Shown here piece after piece: positions 46,369-58,518 of a stretch of DNA of 64,000 nucleotides. Both the position numbers and the translations under genes were made by a program. Source of the stretch: Stomorhina lunata (Eukaryota; Arthropoda; Insecta; Diptera; Rhiniidae); NCBI GenBank assembly GCA_933228675.1, contig OW121743.1:50433380-50497379 (forward strand), written 5' to 3'. The stretch's first letter is position 1. The number at the start of each line of letters is the position of its first letter. The notes beneath the pieces are model-generated. The model searched no databases. It had not been told where the DNA came from and worked only from the letters and a program-made list of their open reading frames with translations.

Positions 46369-48170
46369 GTAAGAGCGTTATATTCGGCTGTGCCGAATCT
46401 TGTATACCCACCATCAAACTTTAAGAGAGTGCAGCTAATTCAAAATGTTGACCAAATGTCGTATTGTTGGTAATATATTTTGACTAAATTCGGTTGCAGT
46501 GGTATAGTAACTATAGTTCAACATTTAAAAGTGTCTAGGTGGTTTCCCAAGTATTTACCTTGGACAAAATGCTGTTCCATAACCGGATACAGTTTGACAT
46601 TAATAAGCTGTTTCATTGTGCCATAACCATGTTGATAGCAACACGGCAGGTTCATATATTTTATTAGGAGTTCCTAATGCATCTACCGTGTATAAAGTCT
46701 GGACCTAACATTGATAGCTATCTAATTTCGTAGATGCAATCTTAATATACTGAATGTACCTCAAAATCTTTTTGATTGTAGATATAAAAAGGGGATGTTA
46801 TATATATAAGAACTACAGGCAAATGTTGACCGATTGTTAAAAAATTTAACATACTGGCTGGTATTTGTATAAAGTTTATTTGTGCAAAATTTAGTGGCCA
46901 TAGCTGACATAGTTTATAATTTATTAGCTTTTAACTGGCGTTTGTGGCATTTTAGTGGTTACCGGGAGCGGTTTTTATATGAAAGCTATGGTCCAAAATG
47001 GACCGATTCCTATAAAATTTGACGTTCAGACTGAAAGTTACATAAAACTTCTCTATTCTAAATTAAGTAGTCATAGATTTTAAAATTTTATTCAATTTAT
47101 TATCACAAATGTGATTCCCGGGGCAGGGTTATATGGGAGCTCTAACTAAATGTTAACCGATTTTACCCATTTTCAGCACACAATTTCTATAACATATTGA
47201 AAATACTTTTGCTAAATTTTGTCTCTCTAGCTCTTGTAGTTAAGGAACTATCGCGCTTTTCTCTAACGGAAAGACGGACATAAACCGTATTTACTTTTTG
47301 TATTTTTGTGTTTCCGTAAGTTTTTTATATGGGAGCTATGGTCAAATGGTGACCGATCGTAACAAAATTTTGCACACTGGCTGACATTCACATGAGACTT
47401 CATTTTGTAAAATTTTGTCGCTGTAACCCTTTTCGTTAAGGCGCTATCGTGCTTTTATCTGACGGAAAGACGGCCATAAACCCCCTTTTCTTTTTGTATT
47501 TTTGTGTTTCCATAAGTCTTTTATATGGGAGCTATGGTCAAATGGTGACCGATCGTAACAAAATTTTGCACACTCGTTGGCACCGACATAACCACCTCGT
47601 ACTAAATTTAGTGGTTATATCTGTTATAGTTTTGGATTTATTGGCATTTATTGGCATTTAAGTGTATTTTAGGTGAAATTTTGGCTGTTTCGGTAAGTTT
47701 TTTGTATGGGAGCTATGACTAAATGTGAACCGATTTTGAAATTTTACATGCTGTATAAGGCTTATGAAAAACTTCTATATACCAAATTTTGTCATCATCG
47801 CTATTATAATTTGTTATTTGTTAGCAAATAAGCGATTAGCGTAGGCGAGGTTATACGGGAGCTATGGTCAAATGTTAACGGATTTTGCCCAATTTCAATA
47901 CCAAAATTTTCTCATAGATGAAGAATGGTTTTACCAAGTTTTACTGAGCTTGCTCCTTTCGTTAAGGCGTTACCGTGATTTCAACAGACAGACAGACAGA
48001 CGGACAGACAGACAAACGGACAGACAGACGGACATCACTCAATCGTCTTATAATTTCATAAGGATTCAGAATATATATCGTTTTTGATTTTTGAGCCAAT
48101 ATTAAGGAAATAACAAACGGAGTGACAATCTCAATATACCCCCCATTCTTTTTGATGGTGGGTATAATAA
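46369..48170 (+). mobile_element. DINE-like family A, copy A6 (full length)
   Basis: Most complete family A copy, about 1.8 kb. It starts AACAAGTAAGAGCGTTATAT with the hairpin ATTCGGCtgtGCCGAAT and the subterminal motif TATACCCACCATCAAA. It ends TTTTTGATGGTGGGTATAAT, a 16-bp inverse match. The CAGACAGACGGACA segment near 47990-48030 is short here, in contrast to A2 and A3. Non-coding; several in-family duplications of the GGGAGCTATGGTCAAATG segment. Confidence 0.78.
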
Positions 48171-48286
48171 AAAGGGTCCATGTCGTTAATCCTTAACTCC
48201 AACTTTCATTATAAAATATACAAGTAAACGCGATTATCTAACAATATTAATAAATATGCGCTCGGAAAACCATACTATAATCTTAG

Positions 48287-49240
48287 TATTGTAAACTATA
48301 TTCTCAGTATGAGGACTATAGTTTAAGTATAGGAGACTATAAAGTATCAATATATGAGACTATATAGTCTCAGTATAGGAAACTATAGTCTCAGTATAGG
48401 AGACTATAGTCTTAGCATAGGAGGCTATATTCTCGGTATATGAGAGTATATATAATATAGGAAGCTACATACAAAGTATAGGAGACTATAGTCTAGCCAA
48501 TATATAGGAGACTATAGTCAAAGTATATAGCAGTATATTCTAAGTATAGGAGACTATAGTGTCAATATAGGAAACTATAGTCTTTGTACAGGAAGCTATA
48601 GTCTGAGCATATGAGACTTAGTATAGGAGGCTACAGTCAAAGTATAGGAGACTATAGTCTCAGTATAGGAGACTTTAGTCCCCGAATAGGAATCAATGGT
48701 ATCAGTATAGGAAACTATAGCAGCAGTATAGAAGACTAGAGTCCCTGCAAAGGAAGCTATGGTATCAGTACAGGAGACTGTAAATAGTAGCAATATAGGA
48801 GACTACAGTCCCAGCATAGGAAGCTATGGTATCAGTATAGGAGACTATCTTCGAAGTGTAGAAGACTATGGTCTCAGTATAGGAGCCAATAGTCCCAGTA
48901 TAGGAGACTATAGTCCCAGCATAGAAATCTATGGTATCAGTATATAAGACTAGTAGCAGTATTGGAGACTAAAGTTCTAGTATAGGAAGCTATGATATCA
49001 GGATACCAGAGTATATAGTCTCAGTATGGGAGACTATAGTTTCAGTATAGGAGACTATAGACTCAGTATAGCAGACAATAGTCTCAGTATAGGAGACTAT
49101 AGCTTCAGTATAGGAGAACATAGACTCGGTATAGGATACTATAGTTTCAGCAAAGGAGACTTTAATATCATAATCTCAGTATAGGAGACTATAGTCTGAG
49201 CTTATCACACTAAAGTCCCAGTGTAAGAGACAATAGTCTG
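48287..49240. repeat. 21-bp minisatellite
   Basis: Roughly 40 degenerate units of about 21 bp, core AGTATAGGAGACTATAGTCT. The motif GACTATAGTC is itself palindromic. Because 21 is a multiple of 3, weak open frames with heptad-like peptides appear (48596-48793 minus; 48759-48947 plus). I do not treat these as genes. Confidence 0.88.
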
Positions 49241-49339
49241 TATTCATCCGACTGTCAATGCAAGCTCATTATCAAGATACAGGTCACATTTTTAAAGATA
49301 CTTTAATGCAATAAAGCACCTTAAGCTTTCTTCCTTCCA

Positions 49340-50325
49340 ATGATTTAGAAACATATCTAATTCAAAATGTAGACCAAAATAGAAAAAAAAATGTTGGGCT
49401 AGTTGGTATTGTTGGTAAAATCTTTGGACTAGATTCGGCTATAGTAGCTTTAAAGTTCATTATTTATAGCCTTCACCATCAAAGGTGGAAAGGGCATTAT
49501 AAGTTTGTGCTGATGTATGTAACGCATTGAAATATTTGTCTTTGACCCATCTTTTAGTATACCAATAGGCTTAGAATCACTGAATCTGAGTCGATTTAGC
49601 GATGTCCCTTAGTCTGGCTGGCTGGCTGGACCCCCATGTAAACCTTGTAATCAAACTACAGATCGCAATTCTAAAGATAATTTGATGAAATTTCGCACTG
49701 ATCACTTTTTTGATAATGGGACCATGACAATTGAAATTCGTCAAAATCGGTCTATTATTTATGGTACCTCCCATAGGTCCCACTTCCCGGAATTGATATA
49801 TGGGCCACAAAAATAAATATTTTTTCATGAAATTTAAAAGAAATACTGCTTATGTAAACCTAAATCACTGTACTAAATTACGTTGAAATCGGTCCACATT
49901 TGACCATAGCTCCCATACAAACTCTTTTCTAAAAACGCACTAAAGGGACAAAATTCACTAAAAGGCTCGTAAATCCGAAGATAATGAGAATTTTAAATTT
50001 ATTTTTTGCATACATAATTCTTGCAATAACTGTAATCAATTTGCCAAATTTCGAGATAATCGATCTACATATATAAGTCCAAATGACGGAAACAATTTAA
50101 ATGTATAAGTTTTGAGAATATGTTTGCATGATGGCAAAATTTAGCAAATATTTGTCTTTATACAGGAAAAAGAACACCTTTGTCCTTAGTGGTGAAGGGT
50201 ATCGTATGGTCGGGCATGACCGACTATAGAAGTTTCTTACTTGTTTGAGCTAATATTAAGGAAATTACAAACGGAACGACAATTTCAATAAAATACCCCC
50301 ATTCTTTTTGATGGTGGGTATAAAA
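49340..50325 (+). mobile_element. DINE-like family A, copy A7, interrupted by B4
   Basis: Left part 49340-49463 (CTAATTCAAAATGTAGACC to TAGCTTTAAAGTTCA) and right part 50246-50325 (TTAAGGAAATTACAAACGGA to GATGGTGGGTATAAAA) belong to family A. Family B copy B4 sits between them, with loss of the middle of A7. Confidence 0.68.
49464..50245 (+). mobile_element. DINE-like family B, copy B4, nested in A7
   Basis: Starts CCTTCACCATCAAAGGTGG and ends GAAGGGTATCGTATGGTCGG, hairpin, TTTCTTACTTGTTT. Internal phrases match B1 and B5 closely (GGTACCTCCCATAGGTCCCA). Confidence 0.78.
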
Positions 50326-50333
50326 AGTGGTTT

Positions 50334-51141
50334 TTATACCCTTCACCACCATAGTTGGAAAGGGTATTATAAGTTTGTGCTGATGTTTGTAACGCATAGA
50401 AATATTTGTCTTAGACCCATCTTTTAGTATACCAATAGGCTTAGAATCACTTTCTGAGTCGATTTAGCGATGTCCGTCCGTCCGTCCGTCCGTCTGGCTG
50501 GCTGGCTGGACCCCCATGTAAACCTTGTAATCAAACTACAGGTCGCAATTCTAAAGATAATTTGATGAAATTTGGCACAGATAATTTTTTTGATAATGGG
50601 ACCATGGCTATTGAAATTGGTCAAAATCGGTCCATTATTTATGGTACCTCCCATAGGTCCCACTTCCCGGAATTGCTATATTGGCCACGAATTTCAATAT
50701 TTTTTCATGAAATTTAAAACAGATACTGCTTATGTAAACTTAAATCCCTGTACCAAATTTCGTTGAAATCGGTCCACATTTGACCATAGCTCCCATACAA
50801 ACTCTTCTTCAAAAACGCACTAAATGAGACAAAAAATCACTAAAACGCTCGTAAATCTAAAGATAATGAAAATTTTGAGTTTATTTTTTGCATACATAAT
50901 TTTTGTAACTACTGTAATCAATTTGCCAAATTTCGAGATAATCGGTTCACATTTGACCCTAGCTCTCATATAAGTCCAAATGACGGAAACAGGTTGAATA
51001 TATACGTTTTGAGAAAATGTTTGTATGATGGCAAAATTTAGCAAATATTTGTCTTTATACAGGAAAAATAACACCTTTGACCTTAGTGGTGAAGGGTATC
51101 GTATGGTCGGCTTGACCGACTATAGCGCTTTCTTACTTGTT
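50334..51141 (+). mobile_element. DINE-like family B, copy B5
   Basis: Best plus-strand copy of family B, about 808 bp: TATACCCTTCACCACCATAG at the start, GATGTCCGTCCGTCCGTCC near 50470, and GTGAAGGGTATCGTATGGTC, hairpin, GCTTTCTTACTTGTT at the end. Confidence 0.82.
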
Positions 51142-51660
51142 ATATATAAGAACTATAGCCAAATGTTGACCGATGGTTACATAATTTTATATACTGACTG
51201 GTATTTATATAAAGCTTATTTATTTAGTCATCATATCTGTCACAGTTTATAATTAAATAGCTTTTAATTGGCACTTGTGGCATTTTAGTAATTTCCAGGA
51301 GTGGTTTTTATATGAAAGCTATGGTTAAATATGGACCGATTCCTATAAAATTTGATGCACTGACCAATAGTTGCATAAAACTTCTCTATTCTTAATTAAG
51401 TGTTCAAATCAATTACAATTGTATTAAATATGGGAGCTTCAACTAAATATGAATGTTTCAAGAAATCAAAAATACATTTATAAAATTTTGTCTCTCTAGC
51501 TCTAGCTAAGGCGCTATCGTGCTTTCATTTGACAAACAGATGGACACAAACCCGTATCTTTTTGGTATTTTTGTGTTTCCTTAAGCCTTTATATCGAAAT
51601 TATAGTTAAATGGTAACTGATTATGACAAAATTTTGCACACTGGCTAACATTGACATAAG
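51142..51660 (+). mobile_element. DINE-like family A fragment, copy A8
   Basis: Matches family A from the TATATATAAGAACTA segment (46800 in A6) through ATGGACCGATTCCTATAAAA to ACATTGACATAAGACT. The 5' portion is missing; B5 abuts the left edge. Confidence 0.65.
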
Positions 51661-53214
51661 ACTAATATCTCGAAAGCCAGGGCCTATCGAAAAAAATAAG
51701 GTCAGATTTGGATTCGGCATTCCAATCAGTTCTTTATAAACAAATAATTAGTTGCGCTGTGTACTTTAAGTTCTTTGTTATAAATTTAAATTGGTAAACG
51801 AAACTTAGTGACAATTCATCCACATTTAATCCTAACTTCCATATCAGACATTCTTCCAGAGATGAAAGATTATACTTACATCACGAGAATTTGTAGCTCT
51901 GATTAAATATATACCACAATTAATAAAGTTGTGGTTTATTTTTAGGCTTAGCGGTAAAAGTTATCAATAAGTCGGGCATGACCGATTATAGAATTTTCTT
52001 ACAGGTTTCATTTTGCATTAATTTCCTTTGATTAAAAGAAATTTATATAACACTCTAATATAAATAGGGAGGGTTATCATATCACGTGCAAAAAAAAATT
52101 AAACTATAATCAATCTTGTGAAAAAAACACTCGATGTACAAACAAAACCCCAAAGAGATTCACAACGAAAAATCATGATACATATTTAAAAATTTTGGGT
52201 TAACTTAAGCAAATAATTACTTTATTGTTTTTTTCACATTTTCTTTACTTTAATACAATTTTTCTCAACTTTAATACAATGTCCTGACTTTAACTCGTTT
52301 TCGTTTTTACGGTTCATTCTACCATTTTCGACCATACCCTTTGAAAGAATGGATGACAGCAAAACTTTACTCCGACAAACAACAAAGTAACAAAGTTCAA
52401 GATAAACACGAAATACAAGTTTAAACAATAACGGGATGTTCCTGTGTTGTCCGTTTCAATTTAACTCCATTATCCCAACAAGGACGCCCATATTTAAGGC
52501 AAGGCACACACATACACTCACACACACACATGCTTACTTTAATATTACCGCTTGCCATCATTTAATGTATTTTGTTGTTACTTTTCATACCGTAGGCTTG
52601 ACATGTGGTTTATTTTAAAGGGTTTTTTGTCTTTTTTGCTGTAGTTGTATTATTTTTTATGTCAGTTACTGCTGTTGTCCTTGTTGAAGCTACTGTTCTT
52701 AGTGTATGTTTCATATCAATAGGTCGAGTCCTTTTTCCTGCATGGATGCATGAATGTTTGTTCGTTGTTGTTATTATTTAACATTTATCTGCATGTGTTT
52801 ATTTTTTAAGTGTCCATGTAATTTAGACAGGCAAATGAGGGATACCCTCTAGAAATTCAAATTTTAACATTTCGCGGCCTCAAAAATTTGTTTCAGTATT
52901 AAAATTAAAATGGTAGTAAGATATTTATTTTTTGATTTTAGCTTTAAAGTAAAAGTTCCTTGAAACAATTTTTTTTTGGGATATTTTATTAATGAACAAG
53001 TTTAAATTTTTAGGGGGTATTTGAAGTATTTTGGTTTTTAATCTGACCTAATGTTAGTATATGTGTTATGGCTAAAGTACGTATTGTGTTTATGGCAGTT
53101 GTTTTATGTGTCTCAGGAAAAAGTACAAAAAAGGCAACAACAAGAAATTGGGTTAAATTTATGGCTTCGTGTTGTCTAGATCATTTTTTGGGCGGTACAA
53201 TACAAATGAAAGGT
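51661..53214. other. AT-rich DNA with a decayed family B tail at 51945-52006
   Basis: GTCGGGCATGACCGATTATA followed by TTTCTTACAGGTT near 51980 is a decayed family B 3' end. A CA-rich run lies at 52505-52530. No gene recognised. Confidence 0.5.
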
Positions 53215-53222
53215 ATTATTAG

Positions 53223-54111
53223 TAGAGTGGGTCGATTTGTATGGGAGCCAAAAAACGCAACAATCGTATAGCAAAATCGAAATCTGCACCTGATTTTAAG
53301 AAAGTTTCCCTAAGAAACCAGGTGTCTAAAATGAAATCCTAGCTAGCGCCGCGAGGCCTGAAAATATTCACTTCTTACACATTGAATAGAATTTTGGAAA
53401 AAAAAATAGTTTTGGATATAATTCGATATCTTGAGAACTAATAAAGGTATCTTAATGAAACTTCAGGTGGATAAAGCTGGTGAGTTTCCACAAAATATGG
53501 GCTACAGTAAGGCGTAGTAGAATGCCACTGGGCTCTCAAGCGTGAAACCAATGTTTAATATCTCGAAGTAATTTTGTTCTTAAAATTCACCAAAGTCCTA
53601 TTTATGCTCTGAACGTATATTAGATTATACATTTAGAAAGAGCATTCAAATATATATTAAAATTAGTTTTAATTTTGTGATTATCTCTTTTATCTTTCAA
53701 GATATTTAGTATTGAACATTTGTTGCACATAACAATTCGTCAAATATATATTAAAATTTTATGATAATTGAACGAAGCAAAGTTTGGTTTCACATTTGGT
53801 TTCACATTTGGGAGCTTAATGGCATTCTACTAAGCTCTACTGTAGCTCATATTTTGTGGAAACTCAAAAGCTTTGTCCACCTGAAGTTTCACTGAGATAT
53901 CTTCATCAGTTCTCAAGATATCGAATTATATACAAAACTATTTTTTTTCCAAAATTCTATTCAATATGTAGGAAGTGAATATTTTCAGGCCTCGCGGCGC
54001 TAGCTAGGATTTCATTTTAGACACCCGGTTTCTTAGGGAATCTTTCTTAGAATCAGGTGCAGATTTCGATTTTGCTATACGATTGTTCACTAAAAAAATC
54101 GACCTACCCTA
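53223..54111. mobile_element. Long-TIR hAT-like foldback element (889 bp)
   Basis: Inverted arms of about 320-330 bp (53223-53555 and 53795-54111) with ends TAGAGTGGGTCGAT and, inverted, TAGGGTAGGTCGAT. Flanked by a perfect 8-bp duplication ATTATTAG (53215-53222, 54112-54119). Arms share GATTTCATTTTAGACACC-type and GCGCTAGCTAGGATTTCA-type segments. No coding capacity. The sequence is unrelated to the element at 42515 apart from the TAGxG ends. Confidence 0.9.
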
Positions 54112-54119
54112 ATTATTAG

Positions 54120-54903
54120 TATAAAGAAGCTCGTACAATATCGAAAACCGTTTTAAAAAAGATAAAGTTAATTTGCTTCAAGGTTACAAATGTCATACAA
54201 CTTAATTTGACAAGATTTCTCTCAGCAAATGTATTTTTTAATTATGGTGTTCTAGTAACAGAAATAACGAAAGAGATCTTGGCTTTAAATTGGCATTTCA
54301 ATAACTTAGAACAGTTTATTTTGTTAAAAGTTATAGCCATTTTTCTAAAACAACTCAGAACTAATATTAATCATACGCACCATATGCCAATAATGCCATA
54401 AATACAATTTTAATACAGACTTTATCATACCAATTTATATGATTTAAAGTTTTCGTTCTAATCTACATAACTTCATTAAAAAGAAGACTCGACAAAGGTT
54501 TTTTAAAAAACTTCTTAAAAATCTTTTTTCGATTATTTTAGAATAAAAGTTTAGAGCCTACTTTCGGTCTCTTTATGCCGCCTAATAACATGAGTATTTC
54601 CTTTTGAAAAAATTAATGCGTAAATATATATATTTCTGGCCTTTTGTGTGGGTATCTGCCATAAGTATTTATGTTTGTCGTAATATATTGTAATTACGTA
54701 TTTCATAAATGTTTATGGCCTTTCACATATAAAGAGTGACACAAAATTAGCGCAGGATATTAATGTTCCATACTTACATATTTAATAAAGATTATTAATT
54801 TTTAGAAGTAGCAACAGTTTTTATTACATGTAAAATTAGGACCTTATATTCTATTTATGGAAGCGAAGATATTTTTATACTACGTGTTGCAATTCAAATA
54901 TTT
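54120..54903. other. AT-rich spacer, no gene recognised
   Basis: Nothing recognised beyond short open frames. Confidence 0.45.
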
Positions 54904-55666
54904 AAGTAAGAAAGTGCTATAGTTCATATGACACGTTTCACCACTAAGATCAAAGGTTTGTTACTTTTCATATATAAAGACAAATATTTGCTTAATTTTG
55001 TCATCATACCAACATTTTCTGAAGACTTATGTATATATTTAAGCTATTTCTGTCATTTGGACTTATATGGGAACTTGGGTCAAATGTAGACCGATTATAT
55101 CAAAATTAGTTTACAAAAATTATGTATGTAAAAAATAAACATAAAATTGTCATTATTTTCAGATTTACGAGCGTTTTAATAATTTTCGTCTCATTTAGTG
55201 AGTTTTTAGTCAGAACAGTTTGTATGAGAGCTATGGTCAAATGGAGACTGATTTCAACGAAATTCGGTACAGTGGATTTTTTTTAACATAAGCAGTATTT
55301 GTTTTAAATTTCATGAAAATATACTGAAATACTGAAACCAGACCTATGGGAGATACCAACTGACATCGCTAAATCAAATGTGGACAACTGTCTCAAAATT
55401 TTGAACATTCTTATAGAATCTCCATTGTCTTTATATTTAAGTGACATTTGATAGTTGATCTTGTATAGGAGTTTTGATCAAATATTAAAAGTTTTACATG
55501 GGGATCCAGCCAGCCAGACGGACGGACTGACGGGCTGACATCGCTAAGTCGATATAATTTTATACGAAAGCTAGGGACAAATGTGGACAATTGTAGCGAA
55601 ATTTCGAACATTCTTACAAAATCTCCATTATCTTTATACTTATGTGACATTTGATAGTTAACCGTG
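54904..55666 (-). mobile_element. DINE-like family B, copy B6 (degenerate, left part)
   Basis: Begins AAGTAAGAAAGTGCTATAGT and TTTCACCACTAAGATCAAAG, and continues in family B order. The element contains a local duplication of GTGACATTTGATAGTT (near 55440 and 55644). The Tigger element is inserted at 55669; the family B sequence AGGAGTTTTGATCAAATG resumes at 57970. Confidence 0.65.
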
Positions 55667-55680
55667 TACACTAGAGCCCC

Positions 55681-55850
55681 GACTTGCGTCGATCCGATTT
55701 GCGTCGTTTCAACTTGCGTCGCTTTTTAAAAACAGGCAAAATTCAATTTGCGTCGTAGGAATTTCAACTTGCGTCGATTCGATTTGCGTCGTTTTGGCCC
55801 CGATTTGCGTCGATTCGATTTGCGTCGTTTGACTCCGACTTGCGTCGTTT
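55681..55850. repeat. Cluster of nine TTGCGTCG motifs, subterminal
   Basis: ACTTGCGTCG or ATTTGCGTCG recurs nine times in 170 bp at the left end. The right end has only CGATTTACGTCG and AACGCAAGTCG. Likely transposase-binding repeats (inference). Confidence 0.75.
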
Positions 55851-56109
55851 TGAATTCGTTTTTCAATGCTACATGCGATTGAATTTTTTTAATGCAGCAT
55901 TACCATTTTGGCGTTTGTATGTGTATAGTATATAGCATTTTTCTGAATTTGAACAGTTTTTAGCCTCTGGTAATACACATCCTTAAGAAATTTTAAAAAG
56001 GGAATTCCCTTTTTTAGTTATTAGTTGAGTGGCGCTTAGAATAGCTGCATGTTCCTAGTAGGAGTTTAGTGTGCGATTGACCAGAATAGGTGTCGTAAGA
56101 AAATAAAAG

Positions 56110-57630
56110 ATGAGTCAAAATAAACGAAAAGTGATAAGTTTGGAACTTAAATTGGACGTAATTAAACGGTCTAAATCTGGAGAAAAAGCTGTGGATATAG
56201 GAAGAGCTCTTGGACTAGCACCTACAACAGTAAGGACCATCTGCAGTAGAGGCAGTGATAAAATAAATCAATTCGCTAAAATTTCTACACCACTCCAAAC
56301 CAAACAAGATACCATAGCAAGAAATCCTTTATTGGTTAAGATGTAGTCTGTCCTTTCAATTTGGATACACGATCAAAATAAGAAAAGAATGCCACTAAGC
56401 AAAGATCTTATAAAAAATAAAGCTCTTTCTATTTATTGCGATCTCAAGAAAAATTCTACATCCGGTAGTAACGGAAATTCTGAAGATTTCGAGGCCAGTA
56501 ACGGTTGGTTTAACCGCTTTAAAACTCGAGCGAATTTACATAATGTTGCACTAAAGGGAGAGTCGGCCAGTGCAGACTTGGTAGCTTCAGAAAAGTTTAA
56601 GCTCGAACTGAAATTTAAACCCTTTTTGATATACCAATCAGAAAATCCAAGAGCAATGAAAAATATAAACAAAAAAGGTCTCCCGGTGTATTGGCGCGCT
56701 AATAAAAATTCTTGGATGACTGCAACCCTGTTTAAAGATTGGTTAGAAAATTGTGCTATTCCTGAATTTAAAAGCTATTGTTCCTCTCAACAAATTGAAT
56801 TCAAAATGCTTTTATTAGTCGATAACACACCAGGACATCCAGTTTTTTCTGATGACTTATCCGAGCAGGTGAAAGTTGTCTTTATGCCGCCGAACACAAC
56901 ATCACTCATACAGCCTATGGATCAGGGCGTAATATCAAACTTCAAAATGTATTATTTACGACGAACTTTCCGGCAACTTCTTGAAACAACAGAAAGAAAT
57001 GATGAACTCTCAATAAAAGACTTTTGAAAAAGCTACAACATAGTGAAAGCCATTGAAAACATACATTTGTCTTGGGAGGAAGTCAAGGAAACCTCCATGA
57101 AAGGAAGTTGGCGGCAATTGCGGCCCGAACGTACTACGGACGATGAAAATTGTGTCGATGATGTTCAAAATATTTGTAATGAGTTGGTTAATTTAGCTAG
57201 AGATGCTGAATTTGAAGGAATGGAGGAAGATGATATTAATGAACTTTTGCTTTCCCATGATGAGGAGCTTGATAATGAAAATTTGTTCTCCATTAATACT
57301 CAACACGCTTTGAAAAAAGGTGTTATAATAAGCGATGATGCAGTGGAAGAAAAAAAATTAACAATCGTGAATATTTCCAAGGCTATGCAATTAATTTCCC
57401 AGGCATTGGATATATTTTCTGAAAATGATCCTGACGAAAATCGTAGCACGAGCGTAGCAGCATCTGTTGATCAAGCCATCAGTTGTTACAAGGAAATATA
57501 TCAACAAAAAAAAATCTTTAAAAGTTCAACAAACCTTAGACAATTTTGTTAATAAAACAATAAGACCACCTAATCAAATGGATTTAAGTCTTGTTCATTT
57601 GGATTCATCATCTGAAGAGAGCTTAACATA
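56110..57630 (+). pseudogene. Tigger/CENP-B-type transposase pseudogene
   Basis: Starts MSQNKRKVISLELKLDVIKR, the CENP-B N-terminal helix-turn-helix (psq type). One frame runs through 56110-57552, interrupted by TAG at 56344 and TGA at 57025; both look like single-base nonsense changes (a Glu before SVLSIWIHDQNKK and a Trp after SIKDF). The second HTH domain includes MPLSKDLIKNKAL and NGWFNRFKTR. The DDE domain keeps LLLVDNTPGHP and SLIQPMDQGVISNF (second and third Asp). Between SASADLVASEKF and FKPFLIYQSENP roughly 70 residues that normally carry the first Asp (usual form NADETG) are absent, in frame. A frameshift in an A run near 57508 precedes the last segment. It cannot be catalytically active. 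Confidence 0.88.
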
Positions 57631-57969
57631 AGCTACAAAAAATAAAGTATCCTTTTATCTTTAATTTATTTATTATTTTTTTGTGTTTTGTGCATATAAA
57701 TGATTTTTATTAATTTTTGTTATGTTTTTTGTTAATTTATTGTTTTGTTATTTCTTTATAATAATTAAAAACATTTGTTGAATTAAATGAAATAAATAAA
57801 AATGTTTTTATCCTTGTTTTTTTTATCAAAAATAAAAAATGTATTGCTTTTTTTTAAGTTTTCGGTCACAATAAATTAAATCTTAATACATTTATATGGA
57901 AAAAAGTGATTCGATTTACGTCGCAATTCTCCGGTCCCAATTAACAACGCAAGTCGGGGCCCTAGTGTA

Positions 57970-58361
57970 TAGGAGTTTTGATCAAATGTGGACCGATTCC
58001 AATGAAAATTAGTAGAAAGATTACCGTTTTTATTAATTTTTGAAGTACAGCTCCATTAGTTAGATCAAAAACTCAATCCTAGATAGTAAATGTCAGATTA
58101 ATCGCCGTCGAATTTTATTAGTAACAATGATGACAGTTTATTAATAAACTGTTATACTCTTAATTCTATTTTAATACCACAGTAACATGCAGAAGCAAAA
58201 GTTTCCCCTGATTTTCTTTAAAAAAGTGATCTTGAATTTGTAAGGTTTTATTAGCTCGTCTGCTCTATACCTGCGTCAAAACACCTACATACATCTAATG
58301 ATGAACTGCCGAACCACCTCATTAAGAGACTCATAGTTTAATCCGGAATTTGTTAAGTAGC
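57970..58361. other. Remainder of B6 and AT-rich DNA
   Basis: 57970-58020 continues family B (AGGAGTTTTGATCAAATGTG). The rest has no recognised feature. Confidence 0.5.
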
Positions 58362-58518
58362 TAAAGAGTGTTCTAAAAAAAATATGCATTTACTATTTTA
58401 GACAAAATTTATCCATAGTGCAAGAAATAATTTATTTTTTGATCAAGTTAGTTTCTATAGATATGTCAGATGCTATTATTTTAGAAATTATTAATTTTCA
58501 ATAGTTATTTCAATCAAA

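Larger units (their letters stand above)
55669..57967 (+). mobile_element. Tigger/pogo-type DNA transposon (2.3 kb), inactive
   Basis: Inverted ends CACTAGAGCCCCGACTTGCG and CGCAAGTCGGGGCCCTAGTG, flanked by TA (55667-55668, 57968-57969). Carries a CENP-B/Tigger-like transposase with nonsense changes and a deletion. The left subterminal region holds nine copies of TTGCGTCG. Confidence 0.92.

Noticed and set aside
48596..48947. Heptad-like peptides (SYTDTI and SIGDY repeats)
   Set aside because: They follow from a 21-bp repeat period in frame on both strands; no evidence of a gene.
53068..53271. Small secreted-protein gene (67 codons, hydrophobic start)
   Set aside because: Short and single, with no recognisable family; its end runs into the hAT-like foldback and duplication, so it is probably chance.
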